Source: JBGTSJ01 sp041940305 (lineage in GTDB: Bacteria > Planctomycetota > Planctomycetia > Planctomycetales > Planctomycetaceae). From it: a stretch of DNA of 64,000 nt. A model generated the notes under the pieces. The model saw only the letters and a list, made by a program, of their open reading frames with translations. It ran no database searches and was not told the origin of the DNA. The first letter of the stretch is position 1. Every line of letters begins with the position of its first letter. The position numbers and the translations under genes were made by a program. The stretch spans positions 124,001 through 188,000 of the forward strand of contig JBGTSJ010000014.1 of the NCBI GenBank assembly GCA_041940305.1. Reading direction: 5' to 3'. Of the stretch, positions 1 to 8,427 are shown in pieces.

Positions 1-256
1 GCCGGTTGATCTCGGCCGTCCACAACAGACAGTGGTCGATGCCGATGAAGACCGCTTCCGGCAGCCGCGGATCGCGCGCATCAAGAGGCGACAGGCACAG
101 CACGGTCGCCGTCAGCGGACGATGCACGCCGGTGGACCGGTCGTGCGTCGCGGCCCCCCACATCCGGTGATAGATCCCGACGGGAGGCGTGATGTCGCCT
201 TTCGCGACGCCGGCGCGCACCAGACTCTGCGGAAACTCCACCTGCGTGCGCGACAT
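1..256 (-). CDS. Neutral/alkaline ceramidase-like protein, N-terminal fragment
   Basis: The 3' part lies outside the window, so only the first 85 residues are visible. Reading leftward from the ATG at 256 the protein begins MSRTQVEFPQ and then contains RAGVAKGDITPPVGIY and a motif around ATHDRSTGVHRPL. These are typical of the N-terminal domain of the neutral/alkaline non-lysosomal ceramidase family as found in planctomycetes. No signal peptide is evident. It starts 24 bp after the stop of the DUF1501 gene on the same strand, so the two are probably co-transcribed. Planctomycetes often pair these families. The actual substrate is unknown and is not necessarily ceramide. Confidence 0.75.
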   Translation of the reverse strand, partial: MSRTQVEFPQSLVRAGVAKGDITPPVGIYHRMWGAATHDRSTGVHRPLTATVLCLSPLDARDPRLPEAVFIGIDHCLLWTAEINR

Positions 257-280
257 GGCCTCGTCTGGAGATAATCGGAC

Positions 281-1573
281 TTAGGAGAACAACTCAGTCA
301 CCGGCCGGCCCAGATCGGTGACCGGCACCGGTCGATCTCCGGCGTACAGCACCTCGTGCGGATCGATCCCCAGCGCCGCGTACATCGTCGCAAACAGATC
401 CGGCACGCTCACGGGGCGATCCACGATCTTCTGCCCCAGTTCGTCGGTCGTGCCGATTGCCTGGCCGGTCCGCAGTCCACCCCCGGCCAGCAGCACGCTG
501 AACGACTCGCAGTGGTGCCCGCGCCCGCCGCGGCCATCGAACGCCGCCGGCCGGCCGAACTCGGTCGACACCACGATCAGCGTCTTGTCGAGCAGCCGCT
601 TCGCTTCGAGGTCAACAATCAGGGACGACAGCGCCTGGTCCAGCCCCTGAATGAGCAGGTGCTGATTCTGCTGCCCCTCGTTGTGCGTGTCCCAGCCGGT
701 GCCGTTTACAAAGTTGAGGTTGAACGAGACTTCAACAAACCGGCAGCCACGCTCGACGAGCCTGCGGGCGAGCAGGCACCGCTGGCCGAACTCGTCGCCG
801 TATTCGTTCCGCAGGTCCGACGGTTCCGCATCCAGATCGAAGACGCTGAGAAACTCCGGTCCGGCGAGGCGGAACCCCTGGTCCATCGCCTCCACATAGC
901 CCTGAATCACGTCTTCGCCGACGTGCTGAGCGGTGTAGTCGTCACGCAACTGCTGCAGCAGCCGAGCCCGACGATCCGCACGATTCGCCGTCACACGCTC
1001 GGGACGGACGAGCCCGCGCGGTCCCGACCGCGTCTCCGTAAGATAGACGTAGCCGTACTTCGCGCCGAGAAACCCCGGCTCCCGCGCCAAGCTCGGGTTC
1101 CCCATCAGCACATACGCCGGAACCAGCGCGTTCTCCGCCGGCTTCAGACAGGCGATGGTCGATCCAATCGACGGATACACGACCGTTTCGCTCGTGGGAC
1201 GGCCGGTATGCATCCGGTACACGGCGGCTGCATGCTCATCAATGACGTCATGGTGCACCGTTCGCACCGGCACACAGCGGTCCATCAGCGGCGCCGTGCG
1301 CGCGAAGTGCTCGCACAACTGGACCCCGGGAATCGCCGTGTCGATTGCCGGATACGCGGAACCCGGATCTTTGCGACCGTCGCTGCTGACCCGCTTCGGA
1401 TCGAATGTATCGATCTGCGCTGCTCCTCCGCCGAGCCACAAGAAGACACAATGCTCGGCCTTCCCGAGTGAGACAGCCGGCTCCTCCGCCGAAAGCGCAG
1501 ACGTGAACGATGGTGCGGCCGCCAATCCTGCCACCGCTGCAGCGCCTGCATTCAGAAAATCGCGACGTTGCAC
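281..1573 (-). CDS. DUF1501 domain-containing exported protein
   Basis: This 430-residue protein has a twin-arginine-like start (MQRRDFLNAGAAAVAGLAAA), so it is probably exported folded by Tat. The remainder matches the DUF1501 family, sulfatase-like alkaline phosphatase-fold proteins abundant in planctomycetes. Recognisable parts are CVFLWLGGGAAQIDTFDPK near the N-terminus, GWDTHNEGQQNQH in the middle and STEFGRPAAFDGRGGRGHH near the C-terminus, which carries candidate metal-binding His/Asp residues. The start is GTG at 1573 with GGAG seven bases upstream. It lies upstream of the ceramidase-like gene. DUF1501 proteins are usually linked with DUF1549/DUF1553 cytochromes; one such cytochrome lies 12 kb away here. 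The biochemical role is unknown. Confidence 0.9.
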   Translation of the reverse strand: MQRRDFLNAGAAAVAGLAAAPSFTSALSAEEPAVSLGKAEHCVFLWLGGGAAQIDTFDPKRVSSDGRKDPGSAYPAIDTAIPGVQLCEHFARTAPLMDRCVPVRTVHHDVIDEHAAAVYRMHTGRPTSETVVYPSIGSTIACLKPAENALVPAYVLMGNPSLAREPGFLGAKYGYVYLTETRSGPRGLVRPERVTANRADRRARLLQQLRDDYTAQHVGEDVIQGYVEAMDQGFRLAGPEFLSVFDLDAEPSDLRNEYGDEFGQRCLLARRLVERGCRFVEVSFNLNFVNGTGWDTHNEGQQNQHLLIQGLDQALSSLIVDLEAKRLLDKTLIVVSTEFGRPAAFDGRGGRGHHCESFSVLLAGGGLRTGQAIGTTDELGQKIVDRPVSVPDLFATMYAALGIDPHEVLYAGDRPVPVTDLGRPVTELFS

Positions 1574-1794
1574 AGGAAGTCTCCGTCAAGGCTCCGAAAC
1601 TGTAATTATGCCCCTGTTCGGCGTGAAAAGTCGAGCGATGACTGATTTGAGACGGAGGACTCCAATCTGGATTCGTGAGCGCTGAGCCGGGAACCCCGAT
1701 CAGACCTTCACTTTTGTTTCAAGGCTGAACGATCTAACCTGCTGCAGTCCTGTCAGCAAATTCAAATCACACCATTCGCAACGGGAGAAGTGAC

Positions 1795-2181
1795 ATGGCT
1801 GCGAAGCGTTCTTCAATCATCCTCACCGGGTCTGCGTTTCTGCTGGGTGTGATCGCCGCTGCCGTCTGGAACAGCGCGCCGCAGGCGCAGGCCCAGATCG
1901 GCGGCGCACTCAACCCGGCGAAGTTCAAGCTGGTCTATGCGTCTCACGACACCACCTGGGACATGGGTCGCTACAACCCCCGCACCGGCGAGACCTGGAT
2001 CCCCACCAATGACACGTTCACCTGGGCGAAACTTAACGACTCCGAAAAGCTCCCCGAGGGAAACTATGAAGTCCAGATCATGGTCATCGAAGGGAGCAGC
2101 CTCGCCGTGCGGCTCAACACCAACACCGGCGAAGGCTGGTACCGCTCCGGCAGCGACTGGGTCAAAGTCCGCGACCGCTGA
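1795..2181 (+). CDS. Small exported or membrane-anchored hypothetical protein
   Basis: This 128-residue protein of unknown function has an N-terminal hydrophobic segment (about residues 9-27) ending near AQAQIGG, which reads as a signal peptide or anchor. The mature part is short and rich in Trp, Thr and Asn, with WDMGRYNPRTGETW and GEGWYRSGSDWVKV. These look like beta-strand repeats rather than an enzyme. The ATG at 1795 is preceded by GGGAGAAG at a suitable distance. It is divergent from the DUF1501 gene, so the 221-bp gap 1574-1794 should hold promoters for both. I cannot assign it to a named family. Confidence 0.75.
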   Translation: MAAKRSSIILTGSAFLLGVIAAAVWNSAPQAQAQIGGALNPAKFKLVYASHDTTWDMGRYNPRTGETWIPTNDTFTWAKLNDSEKLPEGNYEVQIMVIEGSSLAVRLNTNTGEGWYRSGSDWVKVRDR

Positions 2182-2186
2182 ATATG

Positions 2187-2265
2187 AACCGCGAAAGACG
2201 CGAAAGCAGCGAAACAGACCTTGGTATTGCAGACCTTTTCGCCGCTTTTGCCCATTTCGCCGTTC
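2187..2265. repeat. 9-bp-periodic inverted repeat, copy 1
   Basis: The left arm reads CGCGAAAGACGCGAAAGCAG with a 9-base period. The right arm (about 2235-2265) reads TTTTCGCCGCTTTTGCCC followed by ATTTCGCCG, an imperfect reverse complement. It sits in the convergent gap between the small exported protein and the PmoA-like gene and starts within 6 bp of a stop codon. It could act as a transcription terminator or be a dispersed element. It resembles the other periodic elements listed in this window. Confidence 0.6.
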
Positions 2266-2275
2266 TTCCTTTTCG

Positions 2276-3562
2276 TCAGCGGGCGTCGCCAACCGTCAGC
2301 GTGGCGGTCGGCGGCTCGCTGTAGTCGCGCCACAGCCGTTCGTAGAAAGCGGCGTCGGGCAGGCCGTCGTGAACGACGTAACGGTAGCGGTTCCGCATGG
2401 GCTCGCCGGGAGCGATCTCGAACGCACCGAGGACGGGCGGCGTAAAGACGAAGTACGGCTTGTCCGGATGCAGCCGCACCGGTTGCGGGGCGCGGAAGTT
2501 GTCGGGGTGGCAAAAGATCGCGAGGCAGCACTCTTCGCCGTCGATGGCGCCATAGGCGCACACCCAGTCCGGACGGGAATGATTGCCGTCGGCCCGGGAC
2601 AGGCCTTCGCTGGTGAGGAATTCGCAGCTCGCCGCTCCCAGCCACTCGGCGGGGCCGCGCCACGCCATCCCGCCGTAATGGTACTCGTTGACGGTGAGCG
2701 AACTCTCTCCAGCGCAGGACTGGGTGGACTCGATCTCGAACAGGAAATACGCGGGCCAGTCCGGTGCCGCCGTCGTCTCATCGAGCCGTGCTCCACTGCC
2801 ATAGACGCGAATCATCCATGACTCGTTCAGGACGGGTCGCGGGCCGTCCGGAGCCGTCAGGTCAGTATGGCGGAGTGACGCCGTCATCTCCGCGAACACA
2901 TCGCCGCTGTGCGTCGATTCAACGGAGACATGCTCGACGGTCCCAGTGCCGCCGGCCTGGTTCCAGAAATCGACGGACCGCCCCTCGAACGTCGTATTGA
3001 CCCACGCGGCGAAGAACCCATGCTGATGCAGATGGTCCGCCGGGAACTCTTCGGTGACCATCCGGCCTCCGGGGGTCCACACCGGATGCACATGCCCGCT
3101 GCGGCCAAACTTCGCATCCACACCCTCCGGCGGTTCAATCACCGCTGAGTTGTACTGCAGCACCGTTCGGCCGTGCCGTTCGAACACGATGCCCCGGTCA
3201 TTCGTGACAGCACGAACCATTGCTTCCGGACGATCGTCGCGTCCGCCCGCCTGCAGAACGTACGGCCGCGATTCGTCTGCCTCCAGCGGCCGGTTCAGCA
3301 GAAACAGAGCTCGCGACGGATCATGCGGATCACGCTGCAGTGGAATCTCCGTCCGTGATTCCGGCTCCGTCAGCGACAGGCGTTCCGCGCCTTGCAGAGC
3401 TTGCGGAACTTCGATGGCGACCAACGATGCGTCCCGCGGATGCCCGCCGGCTTCCACAATGACCGGGTACGACTCGGCCGCCGCCGTGCGGAGTACAAGC
3501 AGCCCGTGCGCCGCCAGCGCCAAACAGAGGACCAACAGCGAGCGGGCATGATGATTACGCAT
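2276..3562 (-). CDS. PmoA-like family protein (DUF6807), exported
   Basis: This 428-residue protein starts at MRNHHARSLL (ATG at 3562) with a signal peptide ending around residue 25 (RTAAAES). The open frame extends upstream to 4021, but that part is the shadow of the neighbouring basic-protein gene. The body carries VLQYNSAVIEPPEGVD, HVHPVWTPGGRMVTEEFP and ADHLHQHGFFAAW, with a His-rich cluster, and YHYGGMAWRGPAEW later. These are hallmarks of the DUF6807/methane-oxygenase PmoA-named family common in planctomycetes. The family name is historical and no oxygenase activity is implied. It is probably periplasmic and may be carbohydrate-linked, but the substrate is unknown. Confidence 0.85.
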   Translation of the reverse strand: MRNHHARSLLVLCLALAAHGLLVLRTAAAESYPVIVEAGGHPRDASLVAIEVPQALQGAERLSLTEPESRTEIPLQRDPHDPSRALFLLNRPLEADESRPYVLQAGGRDDRPEAMVRAVTNDRGIVFERHGRTVLQYNSAVIEPPEGVDAKFGRSGHVHPVWTPGGRMVTEEFPADHLHQHGFFAAWVNTTFEGRSVDFWNQAGGTGTVEHVSVESTHSGDVFAEMTASLRHTDLTAPDGPRPVLNESWMIRVYGSGARLDETTAAPDWPAYFLFEIESTQSCAGESSLTVNEYHYGGMAWRGPAEWLGAASCEFLTSEGLSRADGNHSRPDWVCAYGAIDGEECCLAIFCHPDNFRAPQPVRLHPDKPYFVFTPPVLGAFEIAPGEPMRNRYRYVVHDGLPDAAFYERLWRDYSEPPTATLTVGDAR

Positions 3563-3576
3563 CTGCACAGATCTCC

Positions 3577-4014
3577 TCACCGCCCCATCACCGCCTGCAT
3601 CTGCTTCTTGAATTCCACCGCGAACTTCTGATCCCCCGCCAGGCAGCGGTTCTGCATCGCCAGCGATTTGCGGATGCGGTTCACCGTCTGCACCATCGGC
3701 GCCGTCAGCCGCTCGACGATCTCCTGCGGCGAATGCGATTCCAGTTCCTTCAGGGTTTTCACCCCCAGGAACGCGAACACCTGCCGGGCTTCGTAATCCT
3801 TCAGAAAGTGCTGATCGAGTTCCGCGGTTCCGCTCACGCGCGCACGTCCCAGCAACCCCGCGGGCGACCGTTTCGGGGCCGTCCTCACCCGCGTCGTCTT
3901 CTTCACCTTCTTCGTGATGCGTGTCCGCTTCGCTTTCCCCTTGCCCGTCGCGGTCTTCCGCTTCACGACCTTCTTCACCGTCACCTTCTTGCGGACGGCT
4001 TTCTTCCTGGCCAT
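3577..4014 (-). CDS. Lys/Arg-rich histone-tail-like basic protein
   Basis: This 145-residue protein starts at MARKKAVRKK (ATG at 4014). The first 50 or so residues are almost entirely Lys, Arg, Thr and Val (for example KKVTVKKVVKRKTATGKGKA), resembling histone H1-like or AlgP-like tails that bind nucleic acid. The remaining 95 residues look globular and helical, with FLGVKTLKELESHSPQEIVE, which recalls a helix-hairpin-helix turn. The gene ends 14 bp before the start of the PmoA-like gene, with no obvious functional link. A nucleoid-associated role is inference from composition only. I cannot name a family. Confidence 0.7.
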   Translation of the reverse strand: MARKKAVRKKVTVKKVVKRKTATGKGKAKRTRITKKVKKTTRVRTAPKRSPAGLLGRARVSGTAELDQHFLKDYEARQVFAFLGVKTLKELESHSPQEIVERLTAPMVQTVNRIRKSLAMQNRCLAGDQKFAVEFKKQMQAVMGR

Positions 4015-4085
4015 ATGGCATCTCTGGATGGATAAACTGTGCAAGACTACGCCGCGACCATCTACGAAGCGTAACGCCGTGGAGA

Positions 4086-4502
4086 TCATTCCGCTGGCAT
4101 TACTTCGGCTCCGATCAACAGCCCGTCATCGTCAAAATCGAACTCTGCGTGGTTTCGAACGAGTACGTCGCCGCACGTCCGAACTTCGCTGGCATAACTA
4201 CGAGAGGAGAGTTCCTTCAATAAGTCATCCCGGGTCCAATGTCGGAACGGTCGTTCAAAGAGATATGCGTCATGACGTCCATGTATTCGAATATACGCCA
4301 AGCGACTCCAGGCAAGGGGGGCACGTGAATCGCATTGGTTGAAGTGCAGACAGAGACCTTGGAAGAAGAGCGCGTCATTCAGATTCCCCCCCATCCAGTC
4401 CTCATACGTCATTGGTTCGCCAAGTATCACCAAGACGTCGGCGGGATACATCCCGAAATGGATGGGACCGATGCCCTTGCCTGGTTTTACGTCGAGCCGC
4501 AT
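4086..4502 (-). CDS. Hypothetical cytosolic protein
   Basis: This is a 138-residue protein if it starts at MRLDVKPGKGIGPIHFGM (ATG at 4502); an upstream in-frame start at 4541 is possible. The opening GKGIGPIHFGMYPADVLVIL resembles the short repeat seen in some uncharacterised small proteins in which GIGPIHFGM precedes a helix. The end is acidic (DFDDDGLLIGAEVMPAE). No signal peptide or membrane segment is visible. The base composition is somewhat lower in GC than its neighbours. It lies 20 bp downstream of the glpK stop and may be co-transcribed with glpK, but no functional link is evident. Confidence 0.6.
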   Translation of the reverse strand: MRLDVKPGKGIGPIHFGMYPADVLVILGEPMTYEDWMGGNLNDALFFQGLCLHFNQCDSRAPLAWSRLAYIRIHGRHDAYLFERPFRHWTRDDLLKELSSRSYASEVRTCGDVLVRNHAEFDFDDDGLLIGAEVMPAE

Positions 4503-4522
4503 CGCGACTGACCTCCAAGGAA

Positions 4523-6010
4523 CTACGGCGTCGTGACCCATGACCGGGATCGTTCCACCGCGCGCTTCCAGTCCAGGTACAGCGCCTCGCGCCGCTCCGG
4601 GTCCATCTCAGGCGTGAATTCCCGGTCCAGTTGCCAGTTGGCCGTCACGTCGGCCTGGTCCTGCCAGAAGCCCACGGCCAGTCCCGCCAGGTACGCCGCT
4701 CCCAGGGCCGTCGTTTCCTGCACCATCGGACGCTGGACCGCCGCATCCAGCACGTCCGACTGGAACTGCATCATCAGGTTGTTCGCGCTCGCGCCGCCGT
4801 CCACCTTGAGCGTCGCCAGATCGATCCCGCTGTCCTGCTGCATCGCCGTGAGGACGTCCCGCGTCTGATAGGCCATCGCTTCCAGCGCGGCCCGGGCCAG
4901 ATGCGCCTTGGTCGTCCCGCGCGTGAGGCCGACGATTGTGCCGCGGGCATGCGGGTCCCAGTACGGCGCGCCCAGCCCCACGAACGCCGGCACAAAGTAG
5001 ACGCCGTCCGTACTCTCCACCTCGGACGCAAGCTGCTCCACTTCCGCGCTGGACTCGATCAGTCCCAGCCCGTCCCGCAGCCACTGCACCACTGCTCCGG
5101 CGATGAAGATGGCCCCTTCCAGGCAGTACGTCACCTTCCCGTCCAGGCCCCAGCCGATCGTCGTTAGCAATCCATGCTGTGACGCCACCGGCTGTTCTCC
5201 CGTATTGAGCAGCATGAAGCAGCCGGTGCCGTAGGTGTTCTTCGCGTCCCCCGCCTCAAAGCACGCCTGCCCGAACGTCGCCGCCTGCTGGTCCCCCGCG
5301 ATCCCCGCGATCGGAATCGCCCGGCCGAACAGCGATGGATCGGTCTCGCCGTACACGCAGCTCGATTCCCGCACCTCCGGCAGCATCGCCCGCGGCACGC
5401 CGAGGATCTTCAGCAGCTCATCGTCCCATTCCAGCGTGTGGATGTTGTACAGCAGCGTACGACTGGCGTTGCTGTAATCGGTGACGTGCACCTTCCCCCC
5501 CGTCAGCCGCCAGAGCAGGAACGTGTCGATCGTCCCGAACAGGACCTCCCCTCGTTCCGCCCGGCTCCGCAGACCGCTCACCGTATCCAGCAGATGCTTG
5601 ATCTTCGTCCCCGAGAAGTAGGCATCGACGACGAGTCCCGTCTTGTCGCGGAACGTCGCCTCGTGCCCTTCCCGCTTCAGCTGCTCGCAGATCGGCGCGG
5701 TGATCCGGCTCTGCCAGACAATCGCATTCGCCACCGGCTTCCCGGTGTCCCGCTCCCAGAGGACCGTCGTCTCGCGCTGATTCGTGACCCCGATCGCCGC
5801 AACGTCGTCCCCCCCGGACTGCAGCACCTCCTTCGCCGTCGCCAGCTGTGTCTCCCAGATCGCCTCCGGATCATGCTCGACATGACCCGGCGCAGGATAC
5901 AACTGCGGAAACTCCCGCTGAGCCGTCCCCGCCGGCCGGCCGTCGCGCCCGAACCGAATTGCCCGGCTGCTGGTGGTTCCCTGATCGAGCGCGAGGATGG
6001 ATTGGGGCAT
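4523..6010 (-). CDS. glpK: Glycerol kinase
   Basis: This 495-residue protein has the normal length for glycerol kinase of the FGGY family. It phosphorylates glycerol to glycerol-3-phosphate with ATP in the cytosol. Clear signatures are LALDQGTTSSRAIRF at the N-terminus (phosphate-binding loop), GVTNQRETTVLWER, VWQSRI, DAYFSGTKIKHLLD, and YGTGCFMLLNTGE followed by GLLTTIGWGLDGKVTYCLEG. LKVDGGASANNLMMQFQ lies in the C-terminal ATPase lobe. The start is ATG at 6010. No glycerol facilitator or glycerol-3-phosphate dehydrogenase is adjacent, so the gene appears to stand alone or with the small downstream hypothetical gene. Confidence 0.96.
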   Translation of the reverse strand: MPQSILALDQGTTSSRAIRFGRDGRPAGTAQREFPQLYPAPGHVEHDPEAIWETQLATAKEVLQSGGDDVAAIGVTNQRETTVLWERDTGKPVANAIVWQSRITAPICEQLKREGHEATFRDKTGLVVDAYFSGTKIKHLLDTVSGLRSRAERGEVLFGTIDTFLLWRLTGGKVHVTDYSNASRTLLYNIHTLEWDDELLKILGVPRAMLPEVRESSCVYGETDPSLFGRAIPIAGIAGDQQAATFGQACFEAGDAKNTYGTGCFMLLNTGEQPVASQHGLLTTIGWGLDGKVTYCLEGAIFIAGAVVQWLRDGLGLIESSAEVEQLASEVESTDGVYFVPAFVGLGAPYWDPHARGTIVGLTRGTTKAHLARAALEAMAYQTRDVLTAMQQDSGIDLATLKVDGGASANNLMMQFQSDVLDAAVQRPMVQETTALGAAYLAGLAVGFWQDQADVTANWQLDREFTPEMDPERREALYLDWKRAVERSRSWVTTP

Positions 6011-6066
6011 GGGCGAGTGACGCTACGTTATATGAAAGAGTGTCTCTGAAGCATCAGTCTTCCCGC

Positions 6067-6498
6067 TCATTCAATCTCCGTCAGAATCCGGTCCGGCTCG
6101 CGCGGGTGTAGAGTCTGCGTGACGCAGTCCACAATCAGATCGAGCTCCTCAAGCACGATCGCTCCCAGGAGGGCGTCCGGTCGGTCCGGCTCCACGACTG
6201 CAGAGAAGACGCCGTGCCGTCCCAAGAGTTGCAGCCAGACGTTGCTCACGACTGTCCGCGTGGCCCTGCGGTGATCGGCATAACGCACCGTCGTCTCGCC
6301 GTCGACAATCAGATCGAGCGAATCGACCAGCGACTGCGGAATGACCAGCCGTGCCGCACCGGTGTCGACGATTGCTGAAACGCTGCGATGGGGAATCGAT
6401 TCGGGAATACGGTCCTGCGGCCCCGCCAACAATACATCGCGATTGTTGGCAATGATGAGATCCACAGAGAATCGGCCCATCTCGTTGTGCTCCGGCAT
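6067..6498 (-). CDS. Retropepsin-like aspartyl protease-fold protein
   Basis: This 143-residue protein starts at MPEHNEMGRF (ATG at 6498, with GAGG six bases upstream); an upstream TTG is in frame but less likely. It contains SAIVDTGAARLVIPQSLVD, the D-T-G-A active-site motif of single-domain, retropepsin-like aspartic peptidases. Its C-terminal DALLGAIVLEELDLIVDC is the usual closing hydrophobic motif of that fold. Such proteins in bacteria are soluble, dimeric putative proteases (often called clan AA). No signal peptide is visible. It lies between glpK and the sulfatase gene with no obvious partner. Confidence 0.8.
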   Translation of the reverse strand: MPEHNEMGRFSVDLIIANNRDVLLAGPQDRIPESIPHRSVSAIVDTGAARLVIPQSLVDSLDLIVDGETTVRYADHRRATRTVVSNVWLQLLGRHGVFSAVVEPDRPDALLGAIVLEELDLIVDCVTQTLHPREPDRILTEIE

Positions 6499-6555
6499 AT
6501 GGCGCCTCAATGATCTGGAATGGAATTATAACAGGCCGCGATGCATGCCGCGGCG

Positions 6556-7917
6556 CTATTCGCACTCCCGAGCCAGCGCCTCCCAGCGGCTGCGCAACTG
6601 CATCAGCTGGACGTCGTATCCTGCCTCCCCCGCCAGATCCCGCTCCTCCAGCGGGTCCGCCTCGAGGTCGAACAACTGCTCCACCACGGGATCCGTCTCG
6701 GTGTACCGCACGTACTTCCACCGCTTCGTGCGCACCCCTTCGCTCTTGGGGATCGTGGGGATGTCGATCCGGTGCTCGTACAGGAAGTCTTCACGCCACT
6801 CCGGATGCTCGCCGTGCAGCAGCGGCACCAGGCTCTCTCCCTGCATGACGTCCGGGACCGGCACCCCCGCCAGTTCCAGGATCGTCGGCGCGACATCGAT
6901 GTTGAGCACCATCTCGTCACGCCGCTGTCCCCGCTGCTCCGCTGGGAGTCGTGGATCGTGCACCACCAGCGGCAGCCGGATCGACTCCTCGTGCATGTAC
7001 CACTTTCCCGCCAGCCCGCGATCGGCCAGATAGAAGCCGTTGTCCGACGTGTAGATGATCACCGTGTTGTCGGCGACCCCCATCCGTTGCAGCGTCTCCA
7101 CCAGCGTGCCGACCCAGTCGTCCACGTGCGTGATCAGCCGGTAATAGTCGCGGAGGGACTTCTGCGCCAGCTCCGGCGTCTCGAACCGCACGTGCCAGCG
7201 GGTCCGCGCCTCCGAGGTCTGCAGAAACTCCGGCAGCAGTGCAAAGTGCGCTTCGTCCGCAGTCGGCGGCAGTGGGATCAAGGTGCCGGCGTACTGCTCG
7301 TTGTAGCGTGGCGCCGGCTGGAACGGCCACGGATCGCTGTCCTGGCAATGCGCCGCCTTCGTGTAGATCTGCAGCATCCAGGGCTGGTCCGGGGAGCAGC
7401 CTTCAAGAAACTCCAGCGCCTGCTCTCCCATCGTGTCGGTGAGATGCTTGCCGACCCCCTCCTCTCCCTTTTCAAAGTATCGCCCCTGCCCGGCATAGCC
7501 CCGCCAGTAGTCGTACGACTCGACCGGCAGTTCACCGCCGATCCCCCACTTGCCGATGATCCCCGTGCGATAACCGCTCCTCCGCAGCAGCAGCGGAAAC
7601 GACTGCGCCAGCTGCTCCGGCGAGTACGGCTGGCGAAAGCTGTCGATCTTGTGCCGCCGCTCATACTGCCCCAGCATAAAGCTCGCGCGGCTGATCGCGC
7701 AGATCGACGTCGTGCAGAAGCAGTTGTCGAACACCACGCCGTCCGCCGCCAGTGCATCGATGTGCGGCGTGCGGATGATCTCGTTCCCCATGCAGCCGAG
7801 CGTGTCGAAGCGCTGATCGTCGGTGAGGATGAAGAGGATGTTGGGGGGCTGCTGTTCGGCGCAGGTGATCGAACAGCAGGCGAGAAGGAAGGCGGCCGCG
7901 AGGAATAATCGGTGCAT
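6556..7917 (-). CDS. Sulfatase (arylsulfatase family), exported
   Basis: This is a 453-residue protein starting at MHRLFLAAAF (ATG at 7917). The N-terminal hydrophobic segment includes LLACC, so it could be a lipoprotein or carry a normal signal peptide. The metal-binding motif PNILFILTDDQRFD and GMGEQ/GIIGKWGIG-type sulfatase motifs follow. The formylglycine site is at residues 73-77, Cys-Ala-Ile-Ser-Arg, followed by ASFMLGQY. The usual motif has Pro or Ala at the third position, so the Ile is unusual. Sulfatases hydrolyse sulfate esters, in planctomycetes mostly on algal polysaccharides. The C-terminus carries FDLEADPLEERDLA, typical of the family. The substrate is unknown. Confidence 0.92.
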   Translation of the reverse strand: MHRLFLAAAFLLACCSITCAEQQPPNILFILTDDQRFDTLGCMGNEIIRTPHIDALAADGVVFDNCFCTTSICAISRASFMLGQYERRHKIDSFRQPYSPEQLAQSFPLLLRRSGYRTGIIGKWGIGGELPVESYDYWRGYAGQGRYFEKGEEGVGKHLTDTMGEQALEFLEGCSPDQPWMLQIYTKAAHCQDSDPWPFQPAPRYNEQYAGTLIPLPPTADEAHFALLPEFLQTSEARTRWHVRFETPELAQKSLRDYYRLITHVDDWVGTLVETLQRMGVADNTVIIYTSDNGFYLADRGLAGKWYMHEESIRLPLVVHDPRLPAEQRGQRRDEMVLNIDVAPTILELAGVPVPDVMQGESLVPLLHGEHPEWREDFLYEHRIDIPTIPKSEGVRTKRWKYVRYTETDPVVEQLFDLEADPLEERDLAGEAGYDVQLMQLRSRWEALARECE

Positions 7918-8427
7918 GGGAACGATTCTGGGTTCCTGGCGATCGATTTGCAATTTGGCGGCGTCCGGTTGCGCGAGCGGTTGATCGATGGGTGTCTAAC
8001 TCTGCAACTTTTCAACTTGCGGGGGGATGGATCCGTGACTGAGTTGATGCAGAGTTGGGACAAGTTGGCGAAATGTTGGTTGCCGGGAGGCCGATCGGTG
8101 TTGTTACTGGTCGTGCCGGGATGATCTTCCTAACCGAGCGGGCGGGGGTGCGCGCCGCGAAGACCGACGAAAGGCGCGAAGGGCCGTCGTCGTGAGCTTT
8201 GTGCCTTTGTGGTTCAGATTCCTGCAGCTGCAAGGAGGGACCACAAAGACACGAAGGGCACCAAGGAAGAGGGTGGGGGCCGGTCAATGACCCGAACTGA
8301 CCAAAGTTCGGCATGCACAAACTGTGACGCGAAGTCCACAAACCGGCATCCGCTCTGATCTCAAGATCGCGGTTGATCGCCCTTCATGACAGTCTGTGGG
8401 CATTGTCGAGGTCATGCGTCGCACCAC
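7918..8427. other. Intergenic region, 510 bp, no convincing gene
   Basis: This gap lies between the sulfatase start and the end of the prolyl oligopeptidase gene. It should contain the sulfatase promoter next to 7917. Its middle part (8156-8266) holds periodic repeat tracts described separately. Short open frames here lack family features and reading-frame bias, so I call no gene. Confidence 0.6.
8156..8266. repeat. Periodic purine-rich tracts with inverted copy, copy 2
   Basis: Three tracts are present. A forward one reads GAAGACCGACGAAAGGCGCG followed by AAGGG. An opposite-strand one around 8197-8215 reads CTTTGTGCCTTTGTGG. A second forward one around 8240-8266 reads CCACAAAGACACGAAGGGC then ACCAAGGAA. 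The CACAAAG-type unit has an 8-9 base period. The second and third tracts form an inverted pair with a loop of about 25 bases. Confidence 0.65.
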
